A stretch of DNA of 64,000 bases from Acidobacteriota bacterium (lineage in GTDB: Bacteria; Acidobacteriota; Terriglobia; Bryobacterales; Bryobacteraceae): the NCBI GenBank assembly GCA_026394015.1, contig JAPKZA010000235.1, positions 25,534 to 89,533 of the forward strand. Direction: 5' to 3'. The position numbers and the translations under genes were made by a program. Shown here in pieces: positions 44,897 through 54,451 of this stretch. Position 1 is the first letter of the stretch; each line of letters opens with the position of its first letter. The notes beneath the pieces were generated by a model. It was not told where the DNA came from and did no database searches. It worked only from the letters and a program-made list of their open reading frames with translations.

Positions 44897-46762
44897 ATGT
44901 CAAAACGTGAATTTCAAACTGAAGTCAGTCAACTGCTTCAACTCATTATCCACTCGCTTTACTCGCATCAGGAGATCTTCCTTCGAGAGCTCGTCTCGAA
45001 CTCTTCCGATGCGCTCGATAAGCTGAAGTATCTCTCGCTCACCGAGGAGCCCTATAAATCTCTTCCCTTCGACCCGCGCATTGACCTGGAGTTGAACGAA
45101 GAGGCCGGAACGCTGTGCATTTCCGATACGGGCATCGGCATGAACGATGAAGACCTCGTCTCTCACCTCGGGACCATCGCCCGGTCTGGCACCAAGAACT
45201 TCCTGGCCAACCTCTCCGGGGATGCCAAACGGGATTCGAACCTGATCGGCCAATTCGGCGTCGGGTTCTACAGCGCGTTCATCGTCGCCGATAAGGTTGA
45301 GGTCGTCTCCCGAAAGGCCGGCGAAGAGACGGCATGGCGCTGGACGAGCGACGGCAAATCGGGCTTCGAACTCGAACCCGCCGAGCGAGCCACCCACGGC
45401 ACCACCGTCACCCTGCACTTCCACGAGGAAGGAAAGGAGTACGCCAACAGCTACAAGCTCCGCGAAATCGTCAAGAAGTATTCGAACCACATCGCCTTCC
45501 CGATCTTCCTCACGGCCGACGAAAACGAGTGGGACGAGACCGAAAAGAAATCCATCAAGAAGCGCACCACCAAGCAGGCCAACGCGGCAAGCGCGCTGTG
45601 GAAGCGATCGAAGTCCGAATTGAAGGACGAAGACTATACTGAGCTCTACAAGTCCATCTCCGGCGATTGGGAAGACCCGCTGCTCTGGTTCCACACCAAG
45701 GCCGAGGGCACGATGGAGTACACGACGCTCTTCTACATCCCGTCGAAGGCACCGTTCGATCTCTTCCAGGCCGACTATCGCCCGGGCGTGAAGCTGTACG
45801 TCCGCCGCGTGTTCATCATGGACGACTCGAAAGAGTTGCTCCCCACCTACCTGCGCTTCGTCCGCGGCGTCATCGACAGCGAAGACCTCCCGCTCAACGT
45901 CAGCCGCGAGATCCTGCAACAGAATCGCGTCCTCACCGCGATCCGTACCGCCAGCGTGAAGAAGATCCTCTCCGAACTCAAGTCGGTCGCCGCCGACAAC
46001 CCGGAGAAGTACATCAAGTTCATTGAGGAGTTCAACCGTCCACTCAAGGAAGGCCTCTACAGCGACCACGCCAACGAGGAGACGCTCCTCGACCTGATCC
46101 GCGTGAAGACCACTACAGCCGATTCCTGGACGAGTTTCGCCGAAGTCAAAGGCCGGATGAAGGAAGGCCAGAAGGCCATCTACTTCATCACCGGCCAGAA
46201 CGCGACCCAACTTCGGACCTCCCCGTTGCTCGAGATCTACAAGAAGAAGGACATCGAGGTGGTCATCCTGGCCGATGAGATCGACGAGTTCGTCTTCTCC
46301 CGGATTGAAAAGTATCAGGACGTGGAACTCAAGTCGGTGAACAAGGCCTCGGCCGGCGACGACCTGAAGGACGAAACGACCGAGGAGAAGCGAGAGGCTC
46401 TCACCCCGTTGCTCGAGAAGCTGAAAGGCGTCCTCGGCGATAAGGTGAAGGACGTTCGCCAGTCTTCGCGGCTCGCCGATAGCCCTTCGTGCATCGTAAC
46501 CGACGAGGAAGAACCGTCCATGCAGATGCGGCAGATGCTCCGCGCGATGGGCCAGAAAGAGATGCCGGACGCCAAACCGATTCTCGAGATCAACCCCGAT
46601 CACGACATCGTGAAGAAGCTACTCGCTTCCACGGACGATTCGCTGCTCGAAGACACGGCCTTTCTCCTGCTTGATCAGGCGCTGCTCGTCGAGGGCGTTG
46701 CGCTTGATAACCCGAGTGAATTTGTTCAACGGCTGAACCGGGTTTTGAACCGGGCGGTCTAA
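44897..46762 (+). CDS. htpG: molecular chaperone HtpG (Hsp90)
   Basis: 621 aa, full length. N-terminal GHKL ATPase (EFQTEVSQLLQLIIHSLYSHQEIFLRELVSNSSDALDKLKY, ISDTGIGMNDEDL, GQFGVGFYSAF), middle domain with client/ATPase contact loop (PLNVSREILQQNR) and a C-terminal dimerisation domain ending LNRVLNRAV. Cytoplasmic ATP-dependent chaperone. The stop overlaps the PQQ dehydrogenase stop as CTAA. Confidence 0.97.
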   Translation: MSKREFQTEVSQLLQLIIHSLYSHQEIFLRELVSNSSDALDKLKYLSLTEEPYKSLPFDPRIDLELNEEAGTLCISDTGIGMNDEDLVSHLGTIARSGTKNFLANLSGDAKRDSNLIGQFGVGFYSAFIVADKVEVVSRKAGEETAWRWTSDGKSGFELEPAERATHGTTVTLHFHEEGKEYANSYKLREIVKKYSNHIAFPIFLTADENEWDETEKKSIKKRTTKQANAASALWKRSKSELKDEDYTELYKSISGDWEDPLLWFHTKAEGTMEYTTLFYIPSKAPFDLFQADYRPGVKLYVRRVFIMDDSKELLPTYLRFVRGVIDSEDLPLNVSREILQQNRVLTAIRTASVKKILSELKSVAADNPEKYIKFIEEFNRPLKEGLYSDHANEETLLDLIRVKTTTADSWTSFAEVKGRMKEGQKAIYFITGQNATQLRTSPLLEIYKKKDIEVVILADEIDEFVFSRIEKYQDVELKSVNKASAGDDLKDETTEEKREALTPLLEKLKGVLGDKVKDVRQSSRLADSPSCIVTDEEEPSMQMRQMLRAMGQKEMPDAKPILEINPDHDIVKKLLASTDDSLLEDTAFLLLDQALLVEGVALDNPSEFVQRLNRVLNRAV

Positions 46763-49068
46763 TCGAGGGCAAAAGAGACGATGGTGCCGCCAGCTGCGAT
46801 CGCGACATGCTGGCGGCCCTTCACGAGATAGGTCATCGGCGAGGCCTTCCAGGCCTGGCCCGTGTTGAAGTGCCAAAGGGTCTTGCCGGTTTTGGCGTCG
46901 GCGGCGGCGAAAGTCCCGCCGGACTCGCCGTAGAAGAGCAGGCCCCCCGCAGTCGTCAACACGCCGGAGTAGTTCGCTTCCGGAGCGCCCACCTGGGGGA
47001 CTTCCCAAACCACTTTCCCGGTTTCGATGTCGAGAGCGCGCAGCAGTTTCACCGGCGGGTTCGCCGGATCGTTGTACGGAACAAACCAATTGCCGGCTTG
47101 GCGATACAGGTTGCAGTCTTCAACGGCCATGACGTAGAAGAGTTTGGTGTCGGGGCTGTAGGAAGTGGAGTACCAGTTCGTCGCGCCGCGGACGGCGGGG
47201 CAGGTTTTGGTTCCTCCGGGCGTTGGCTTGCTGTTGGCCGTGAGAATGGGTCGGCCCTTGGGGTCGATGCCGCTGGCCCAGGTCAGGCGCTCGACAAAGG
47301 GTTTGCCCAGTAAGAACTCGCCGGTAACCCGGTCGAGAACGTAGAAGAATCCGTTGCGATTGGCTTGAAGGAGGAGCTTGCGATCGCGCCCTTGGAAGTT
47401 GGCGTCGACCAGGACAAGGGGCTCGGTGGCATCCCAGTCCCAGAGGTCATGGGGGGTGAATTGGAAGTGCCACTTTAGCTTGCCGGTTTTCGGGTCGAGG
47501 GCGACGACGCAGTCGGTATAGAGGTTATCGCCGCCGCGTTCGGTGCCGTCGGTGTCGGGATAAGGGTTGCCGGTGGGCCAGTAGAGGGTGTCGAGTTCGG
47601 GGTCGTAGGAGCCGGTGAGCCAGGTGGCGCCGCCGCCGTATTCAATGGCCTTTCCGCGCCAGGTTTCCGAGCCGGGTTCGCCGGGCTTGGGGACGGTCCA
47701 GAAGCGCCAGACCTCTTCGCCGGTGGTGGCCTTGTAGGCGGCGAGGAAGCCGCGGAGCGGGGCGTCGCCGCCGGCGATGCCGGAGATGACGAGATCGCCG
47801 ACGACGAGCGGGGCCGCGGTGGTGCCAAAGGCACCCTTGAGATTGGCGGGCATGAAGACCTGCCACATCAACGCTCCGGTCAGGCGGTTGAGAGCGATGA
47901 GATGGGCATCATCGGTCGAGAAGAAAATTCGGTCGCCGAGCAGGGCCGCGCCGCGCTGGGCGCCTTTGGCGGCGTCGCCCGAGATTTTCGTGGCGGTGGA
48001 ACGCTGGCGATCGTAGCACCAGATTTCACGGCCGGTGCTGCTATCGAGAGCGCAGACGCGATTGGGCGCCGTGACGTACATGATGCCGTCGGCGACCAGG
48101 GGTGTCGTTTGGAGGCTCATGTGAGGCAGGGCGTAGGTCCAGGCGGGTTTGAGGCGGGCGGCGTTGGCGGTGGTGATCTGTTTCAGAGGGCTGTAGCGGT
48201 TGGCGCTCGGCAGGCCGTGGTAGCCGGGCCATTCGCCGGGGGCTGGTTGTTGAATTTTGGCCTGGGCCTGGGCAGTGACAGGGGTTAACGTCGCTTGGAT
48301 CGGCCCGGTCGGGACCCCGCCGCGGGTGCTGAGGTAGGCGATCAGATTTTGCTTTTCGGCTTCCGTGGCTTGGAGGGCCGGCATCAGCGACTTCTTTTCG
48401 AAGTCGATGTTTTGATAGTCGGCCGAGGTGAGCAGGTGCATTTTGCCATCGAGGGTTTGGAGCTGGAGGTCGTGCTGGCCGCGGCCTTTGGCGAAGCCGC
48501 GCAGGGTCTGGCCGGTCTTCAGGCGGACGTTGACGACGGCCCAGGGATCGTCGGGGCAGAAGGCCCAACTGGGGCAACTCGCCCCACTCTTCTGGCCCTT
48601 GCGGGAGGTGGGGTTGGAGAGGGTCTGCTCAATTTCCCGGATGGTTAGTTCGCGGCCGACGCTGGAGAGATCGGGGCCGTTGGAGCCGCCTTGGCCCTCC
48701 ACCATGTGGCAACCCAGGCACTTTTGGCCGAAGAGAGCCTGGCCGGATTGGCTATCGCCGGCGGGATGGGCGTCAAAGGCCGAGGAGTTCCAGGACCGGA
48801 GGGCGGCGGCGAGTTCGTCGAGTTCCTTGGGGGGGAGGGCGAAGGCGGGCATCCCGCCGTTCGTGCCTTTGCGGATAACGTCGCGGATCTGCGCCACGGA
48901 CTTCGAGCGGAGCGACCGGGTGTCGATCAACCCCGGGCCTCGGTCGGTACCGGTGGCGGAATCGGCGTGGCAGGCGGCACAGTATTTTTGATAAGTGGCG
49001 GGGATGGTCTGGGCTTGGCTCAGGAGGCAGGAGGCAAAAACGAGTAGGAAGGAGGTGCGTGCAAGCAT
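46759..49068 (-). CDS. secreted PQQ-dependent dehydrogenase with N-terminal di-haem cytochrome c
   Basis: 769 aa, signal peptide (MLARTSFLLVFASCLLSQAQ). Two haem c sites: CAACH (residues 30-34) and CLGCH (about 115), followed by a segment of unknown fold (about 145-240) and an eight-bladed PQQ propeller (WPGYHGLPSANRYSPLKQIT..., GGGATWLTGSYDPELDTLYWPTGNPYPD, GELLLGKPF-like blades, GGLLFYGESGGTFAAADAKTGKTLWHFNTGQ). The cytochrome and quinoprotein parts in one chain suggest periplasmic alcohol or aldose oxidation with direct electron passage. The ATG at 49068 was preferred over a GTG two codons upstream. It is divergent from the hybrid kinase gene. Confidence 0.88.
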   Translation of the reverse strand: MLARTSFLLVFASCLLSQAQTIPATYQKYCAACHADSATGTDRGPGLIDTRSLRSKSVAQIRDVIRKGTNGGMPAFALPPKELDELAAALRSWNSSAFDAHPAGDSQSGQALFGQKCLGCHMVEGQGGSNGPDLSSVGRELTIREIEQTLSNPTSRKGQKSGASCPSWAFCPDDPWAVVNVRLKTGQTLRGFAKGRGQHDLQLQTLDGKMHLLTSADYQNIDFEKKSLMPALQATEAEKQNLIAYLSTRGGVPTGPIQATLTPVTAQAQAKIQQPAPGEWPGYHGLPSANRYSPLKQITTANAARLKPAWTYALPHMSLQTTPLVADGIMYVTAPNRVCALDSSTGREIWCYDRQRSTATKISGDAAKGAQRGAALLGDRIFFSTDDAHLIALNRLTGALMWQVFMPANLKGAFGTTAAPLVVGDLVISGIAGGDAPLRGFLAAYKATTGEEVWRFWTVPKPGEPGSETWRGKAIEYGGGATWLTGSYDPELDTLYWPTGNPYPDTDGTERGGDNLYTDCVVALDPKTGKLKWHFQFTPHDLWDWDATEPLVLVDANFQGRDRKLLLQANRNGFFYVLDRVTGEFLLGKPFVERLTWASGIDPKGRPILTANSKPTPGGTKTCPAVRGATNWYSTSYSPDTKLFYVMAVEDCNLYRQAGNWFVPYNDPANPPVKLLRALDIETGKVVWEVPQVGAPEANYSGVLTTAGGLLFYGESGGTFAAADAKTGKTLWHFNTGQAWKASPMTYLVKGRQHVAIAAGGTIVSFALD

Positions 49069-49140
49069 GGCCACCTCAGTTTATCTCACTGGGCTCGGCC
49101 CACCGCTTCCTTACCTATTGCGAACGGATCTCTCGCCGAT

Positions 49141-52100
49141 ATGGGACCTGTGAGGAGGACATACACCTATTGGCGAGGAACCACGGTACTTCTGATCGCT
49201 TCTTGCCGGGCTTGGGCGCTTGACCCGCTACCTCCCACCAGTCAGTATGTTCTCGATCGCTGGGGCTGGGCGCGGGGGTTTCCCGAGGAGACGATCACCG
49301 ACATTAATCAGACGCCGGATGGGGTGCTTTGGGTCGCGAACGCTGATGGTCTTGTTCGTTTCAACGGGTCGAGCGCGGTGCGTTCTCCGTGGCCGGAATC
49401 CGACGTCATGGACCGCAGTCTACGGCGGATCGCGGTGGATCCGCAGGGCGCGTTGTGGGGGGTGACGGTTACGGGTTCGCTTGTGCGAATCCCGGCGGAG
49501 GCTCGGCATCTGCCGGAAGGGACTCCGGTGCAGGTGGTCGCTCTCGGCAATCCTACGGTGCGAGTCCCCTCGTGGCGATGGGCCATCCTTGCATCCAGAG
49601 ATCGAGTTCGGGCGGGGGGGCCCAACGGCATTGAGGAGTTGAGCGTGGGTCGTTCACCGATGGCGCAGTTGTCGCTGGGGATGGGTTCGCTCGCTGAGCA
49701 GACCGCGATCGCCCTCGGGGGAGATGGCTCGGTTTGGACCGGTTCGGCGGACGGCAAACTGGAGCGGTGGGATCCCGAGGGGGGTTCCAAACTGGTGGCG
49801 AGATTGCCGCCGGGCCCGATTGGCCGCATGGTCGTGGGCCGGGGCGGACGCGTCTGGCTGCGAGCCCGCGGAGTGCTGCTGTGTTGGTGTGGGGGCCAAT
49901 TGAAGAGTTGGCCGCTGCCGGACGGATTTGGCAGCGGCAGCGCTTACGAACCGGTGATCGAAGACGCCCACGGTGCGGTTTGGTTAGGTGGCCGCGGCGG
50001 AGTCATCCGGCTGCGCTATGGGCGTTTTGACTCCGTAATGCTGGCACCCCAGTTGGACGAGACCGTAGTAACGGCGCTGTTTGAAGACCGGGAGGGGGCA
50101 TTGTGGATAGGGACGCTCACGGGCGAACTCCTGCGCTTGCGCGACTCGCCGGTCGCCTCCTATGGCAAGGCGGAAGGGTTGGCGGGCGATGTGGTCAACT
50201 CGATTTTACGAGAAGCAAATGGAGACGTTTGGACGCATTCAATGAGTCGCGGACTGACCCACTGGCGGGGCGACCAGCGGCGCGCGATTCTGATCGAATC
50301 GGGGAATCTTTGGTATTCGGCGCGGGATCGGGCGTCGGGTTCGCTCGTAGTTGGCTCCGGTCGAACGCGCTGGCGGGTCGACCGCGACCGACCGACTCCC
50401 GTAGACGATCCGCGTGCCGATCAGGACGGTCGAATCTCAGGTTGGTGGGTTCATCCAAGCAATGGCCAGGCGTACGTGTCGCGATCGAGTGGGCTGTATG
50501 TTTTGCCTTCGCTGCTCAGCCGAGAGGCCGGGCGGAAGCTCAGCGGGCAGGGGAACTGGCAGCTATTCGCGTTCGGTCCGCCGGGACTCGGGTGGGGCAC
50601 CGACGGCCAAAAGCTGGTGCAACTCTCGACCGGCACCGAATGGGTGGAGCGGCCGCCTGAAAGCCTTCGCGACGAGATGATTCACTGTCTGTTTTGGGAT
50701 GAGAAGACCCGGCGGCTTTGGGTGGGAACTAACCGGGGACTGCTGACCTGGGACCCGGAGGCTTTGGCTTGGGGACCGAGAGGATTGCTCGAGGATAGTT
50801 TTTTTGCGCTGCAGCGGGACCGCACGGGAGCGATTTGGGGGGCGACGCGAAACGGGCTCGTGCGCCTGCAACCCACGCGCTGGCTGGCTGGCGCACGGGA
50901 GGCGGACCTTCGCCTGACGCGGGCCGATGGATTGCGGAGCATCAACTTCGGGATGTGCCGGGGCCAGGGGTCGGTCGTTCTGCCCGATGGCCGACTCCTG
51001 TTTGCGTCTCTGCAAGGGGTCTTGAGCGTGTTGCCAACTCGCATCTCGGTGCCAGCCTACGGTCCGACGCCAATCATCACAGAGTTGCAGGCCGACGAGA
51101 GGCGAATCCCCTTCGGCACTCCGGCGCGGATTGCGGCCGGGGCGTCGCGAGTGCAGATAGGGTTCGATGCCTTCTCGGTTTCGACGCCACGACCAGTGTC
51201 GATTGCCTATTTTTTGGAAGGAGTCGACACGCAATGGCAGTCGGCGTTGAATCGACGGTCGGTGCAATATACGAATCTGGGCCCGGGGCAGTACCGTTTC
51301 CGGCTCCGATCGAGCTGGGAGGACGGGTCCGGGGTGCAGGAGACGACGCTGGCGTGGGAGATTCTGCCGCGTTACTGGGAGACGCTCTGGTTCCGCCTGG
51401 TGGCGATCGCCGGATTGGTGCTGCTGGGTTGGTTGTGGGTCCGCGGCAAAGCGAGCGCCCAAGCCGAACGGACGGCGGAACTCGAAGCTCGCGTGGCGGA
51501 CCGGACGCGGGAACTCGAGGCGGCGAAAGGGGCGGCGGAATCGGGGGCGCGCGTGAAGGCCGAGTTTCTGGCGACGATGAGTCATGAGTTGCGGACGCCG
51601 ATGAATGGCGTGCTCGGCTTGGCGGAGCTACTGGCGGGGACACGCCTCGACGAGAACCAGACGGAGTTACTTTCGACGCTGCGGTCGTCGGGGGAGTGCC
51701 TACTGGCCGTTGTCAACGACATTCTCGACCTTTCGAAAATCGATTCCGGACATTTGCAGTTGGAGCGGATTCCGGTTTGTTTGCCGGAGCTGATGAACGA
51801 AGTCTGTACATTGGTCCGGCCGATGGCCGACCGGAAAGGGCTGACGCTGGAGTTGAAGACGGAAGGGGCGGCTTTGGGCTGGATCGAGAGCGACCCGGCT
51901 CGGATCCGTCAGATTCTGCTGAACCTGTTGGGAAACGCGATCAAGTTCACGCCGACCGGCTCGGTGACTTTGGCGGCGGAGTGGAAGGCCGGCACGGTGC
52001 TGCTTTCGGTGCAGGATAGCGGCATTGGGATTTCGGCCGACAAGATTCCGCTGTTGTTTCAGAACTTTGTGCAGGTGGATTCATCGACGACGCGGCTTTA

Positions 52101-52683
52101 CGGGGGGACCGGGTTGGGCTTGGCGATTTCGCGGCGACTGGTGGAGGCGATGGGGGGCACGATCGGCTGCACGAGCAGTGCGGGAAAGGGGTCAACGTTT
52201 ACGGTGGAGCTTCCGGTGGTAGGGGCAAGCGCACCCGTGTCGGGGCTGGAAGCGGCGACGACGCCGATGTCGGCGGGGCTGCGCGTTCTGGTGGCCGAGG
52301 ATAACTTGACGAACCAACGCGTCATCCTGGGACTGCTGCGTAAGATCGGAATCGAGGCGACGGTGGTGACGAACGGTATGGACGCGGTGGAGGCGTGCCA
52401 ACGGGAGAGCTTCGATTTGGTCTTGATGGATTGTCAGATGCCGATTCTGGATGGCTATGGGGCGACTCGGCACATCCTGCAGAACCTGGGCAGCGCTGCG
52501 CCGCCGATCGTTGCCTTGACGGCGCATGCGTTGGAATCCGATCGGGCCGAGTGTTTGTCGGCGGGGATGTGCGCGTACCTGACGAAACCGATTGTGCTGG
52601 AGCAGCTTCGCAAAGTGGTGGCCGACTTCTCGCAATCCTCCAGAACTAATGGGCAGGAGCGAATAGGAGCAGATCGAGGCTGA
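49141..52683 (+). CDS. one-piece hybrid two-component protein with periplasmic double beta-propeller
   Basis: 1180 aa. Signal/TM start (about 12-26), then about 600 residues of two-component regulator propeller repeats (GVLWVANADGLVRFNG, GSVWTGSADGKLERWD, GAVWLGGRGGVIRLRYG, GALWIGTLTGELLRL, RLWVGTNRGLLTWDP, GAIWGATRNGLVRLQ), a Y_Y_Y Ig-like domain (about 640-740), TM (about 752-770), coiled coil, HisKA FLATMSHELRTPMNGV (His815), HATPase_c, and receiver LRVLVAEDNLTNQ with Asp1097 in LMDCQMPILDG. Unlike the Bacteroides HTCS family there is no AraC output. The signal is probably extracellular glycan or a metabolite. Confidence 0.93.
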   Translation: MGPVRRTYTYWRGTTVLLIASCRAWALDPLPPTSQYVLDRWGWARGFPEETITDINQTPDGVLWVANADGLVRFNGSSAVRSPWPESDVMDRSLRRIAVDPQGALWGVTVTGSLVRIPAEARHLPEGTPVQVVALGNPTVRVPSWRWAILASRDRVRAGGPNGIEELSVGRSPMAQLSLGMGSLAEQTAIALGGDGSVWTGSADGKLERWDPEGGSKLVARLPPGPIGRMVVGRGGRVWLRARGVLLCWCGGQLKSWPLPDGFGSGSAYEPVIEDAHGAVWLGGRGGVIRLRYGRFDSVMLAPQLDETVVTALFEDREGALWIGTLTGELLRLRDSPVASYGKAEGLAGDVVNSILREANGDVWTHSMSRGLTHWRGDQRRAILIESGNLWYSARDRASGSLVVGSGRTRWRVDRDRPTPVDDPRADQDGRISGWWVHPSNGQAYVSRSSGLYVLPSLLSREAGRKLSGQGNWQLFAFGPPGLGWGTDGQKLVQLSTGTEWVERPPESLRDEMIHCLFWDEKTRRLWVGTNRGLLTWDPEALAWGPRGLLEDSFFALQRDRTGAIWGATRNGLVRLQPTRWLAGAREADLRLTRADGLRSINFGMCRGQGSVVLPDGRLLFASLQGVLSVLPTRISVPAYGPTPIITELQADERRIPFGTPARIAAGASRVQIGFDAFSVSTPRPVSIAYFLEGVDTQWQSALNRRSVQYTNLGPGQYRFRLRSSWEDGSGVQETTLAWEILPRYWETLWFRLVAIAGLVLLGWLWVRGKASAQAERTAELEARVADRTRELEAAKGAAESGARVKAEFLATMSHELRTPMNGVLGLAELLAGTRLDENQTELLSTLRSSGECLLAVVNDILDLSKIDSGHLQLERIPVCLPELMNEVCTLVRPMADRKGLTLELKTEGAALGWIESDPARIRQILLNLLGNAIKFTPTGSVTLAAEWKAGTVLLSVQDSGIGISADKIPLLFQNFVQVDSSTTRLYGGTGLGLAISRRLVEAMGGTIGCTSSAGKGSTFTVELPVVGASAPVSGLEAATTPMSAGLRVLVAEDNLTNQRVILGLLRKIGIEATVVTNGMDAVEACQRESFDLVLMDCQMPILDGYGATRHILQNLGSAAPPIVALTAHALESDRAECLSAGMCAYLTKPIVLEQLRKVVADFSQSSRTNGQERIGADRG

Positions 52684-53419
52684 ACGTGACGCGGGTGGCC
52701 GTGGGCGGGGTGGATTGCAGAGGACGGTAGATGGCGAGGAGGATGTCGAGAACCGAGGCGGAATCGAGGTCGGCAACGGTCGAGACGCGCTGGTGCGTGA
52801 CGAGGTTGAAGGCGGGGCGGAATGTTTCGACGGTCCGTTCGACGCGATCGCGGGTGGCCCCGCGGAGTTCCATGAAGTCCTCCGGGGCGGGGATGGCGAC
52901 GAGGAGGCGGCCATCCGGGCGGAGGACGCGGCGGAATTCGGGAGCGTTCATGCGGGCGGTGATGGAGAGGACGAGGGAGAAGGTCGAGTCGGCGTAGGGG
53001 ATTTGGCGGTCGGCATTGGCGACAATCCATTGGCACCCGGGGTAGCGGCGGGCCGCGGCATCGACGGCGGGGACGGAGATATCAACGCCGTGGGACTGGC
53101 AGGAGGACTGCTGGGCGAGGGAGCCGAGATAGAAGCCGTCGCCGCAGCCGGCGTCGAGGACGACGTCCTGAGCGGCGGGGGCGGCGAGGTTGGCGATGGC
53201 GGCGAGGAGCGGAGCGGTGACGCCACGGTCGTGGAGGCGGCGGCGAGCAGCGACGGCGGCGGCGGTGTCGCCGGGGTTTTTGGAGCGGCGGTCCTGGGGT
53301 TGGAGGAGGTTGGTGTAGCCGGTGCGGGCCACGTCGAAGGAGTGGCCGCGGGGGCAGCGGAGGCGGCGGTCCGCGGGGGCGAGGGCCTGTTGGCAGTCGC
53401 GGACGGGGCAGATGAGCAT
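52646..53419 (-). CDS. rlmA: RlmA-like 23S rRNA (guanine-N1)-methyltransferase
   Basis: 257 aa. N-terminal Zn motif with Cys4, Cys9, Cys22 and His26 (CPVRDC...CPRGH), FDVARTGYTNLLQPQDRRSKNPGDTAAAVAARRRLHDRG, SAM motif I VVLDAGCGDGFYLGSL, and a class I methyltransferase core. This is the RlmA/TlrB organisation, modifying G745 or G748 in hairpin 35 of 23S rRNA; which base cannot be told here. It overlaps the hybrid kinase gene by 38 nt at the 3' end. Confidence 0.85.
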   Translation of the reverse strand: MLICPVRDCQQALAPADRRLRCPRGHSFDVARTGYTNLLQPQDRRSKNPGDTAAAVAARRRLHDRGVTAPLLAAIANLAAPAAQDVVLDAGCGDGFYLGSLAQQSSCQSHGVDISVPAVDAAARRYPGCQWIVANADRQIPYADSTFSLVLSITARMNAPEFRRVLRPDGRLLVAIPAPEDFMELRGATRDRVERTVETFRPAFNLVTHQRVSTVADLDSASVLDILLAIYRPLQSTPPTATRVTFSLDLLLFAPAH

Positions 53420-53461
53420 TGACCTGAGTTTAGCGAATGAGGTGGGGTATTATGCGTTAAG

Positions 53462-54439
53462 ATGCAGGCATTGGTGATTGGCGGAACGCGGAACTTGGGT
53501 CCGGGAATTGTGCGGACGTTGGTGGAGAAGGGGTATCGGGTGACTGTGTTTCACCGGGGACAGACGGTGGCGGAGCTGCCGGAGGGGGTGGAGCGGGTGC
53601 TGGGAGACCGGCGGAGTGAGGCCGATTTACAACGTGCCGTGAACGGGCGGAGCTTTGATCTGGTGGTGGACACGACGCTGTATACGGGACCGGAGGGCGA
53701 CGTGGCCGGGCGGGTTTTGGGGGGACGGGTGGGGCGGTATGTGATGCTGAGTACGGGGCAGGTGTATTTGGTTCGGGAAGGGTTGGAGCGGCCGTTTCGG
53801 GAGGAGGATTATGAAGGCCCCGTGATGGCGGATCCCGGGGCGGGGAGTGCGGACTACGGGGATTGGCTGTATGGGGTGGAGAAGCGGGCGGCGGAGGAGG
53901 CGTTGCTGGCGGCGGGATTGCCGGTGACGGTGCTGCGGTTGCCGATGGTGAACAGTGAGCGGGACCATTACAGCCGGATCGCGGCTTACTGGGGGCGGCT
54001 GCGGGATGGGGGACCGATTCTGATACCGGCGGGGCCGCATTTACGGTTGCACCATGTCTATGGGGGAGACGTCGCGCGGTGCATTGGGATGCTGGCCGGG
54101 AGCGAGGTGGGGATCGGGCGGGCGTTCAATCTGTCGCAGGATGAGGGGCCGGAGATTGAAGAGTTTCTGGAGGAGTTGGCGCGGTTGGCGGGGCGGGAGC
54201 TGCGATTGGTAAGGGTGGCCCGGGCGGAGTTGGAGGCGGCAGGCCTGCTGCTGGACTGCTCGCCGTTCAGCGGGCGGTGGATGTCGGCGGTGGATAATGG
54301 CCGGAGTAAGCGGGAGTTGGGGATCGAGTATACGCCTTGGCGGGAGTCTGTGGCGGCGATCGCAAAGACGCTGCCGGAGGGGGCGCGTCGGGAGAAGCGG
54401 GCGCAGGAGCTGGCGCTCGCGAGCAGATTGGGATGCTAA
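53462..54439 (+). CDS. NAD(P)-dependent epimerase/reductase (extended SDR)
   Basis: 325 aa. Rossmann start MQALVIGGTRNLGPGIVRTLVEKGYRVTVFHRG with the glycine-rich GGTRNLG loop; the catalytic region around STGQVYLVRE and YGDWLYGVEKRAAEEALL with a YxxxK (YGVEK). Domain organisation is that of NAD-dependent epimerases such as the plastid CSP41-like/isoflavone-reductase-like group. Start at 53462, 42 nt from the divergent RlmA-like gene. The substrate is unknown. Confidence 0.82.
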   Translation: MQALVIGGTRNLGPGIVRTLVEKGYRVTVFHRGQTVAELPEGVERVLGDRRSEADLQRAVNGRSFDLVVDTTLYTGPEGDVAGRVLGGRVGRYVMLSTGQVYLVREGLERPFREEDYEGPVMADPGAGSADYGDWLYGVEKRAAEEALLAAGLPVTVLRLPMVNSERDHYSRIAAYWGRLRDGGPILIPAGPHLRLHHVYGGDVARCIGMLAGSEVGIGRAFNLSQDEGPEIEEFLEELARLAGRELRLVRVARAELEAAGLLLDCSPFSGRWMSAVDNGRSKRELGIEYTPWRESVAAIAKTLPEGARREKRAQELALASRLGC

Positions 54440-54451
54440 TCTTGACCGTGT

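Noticed and set aside
44900..46603. 567-codon frame antisense to htpG
   Set aside because: No motif, and htpG is fully conserved on the other strand.
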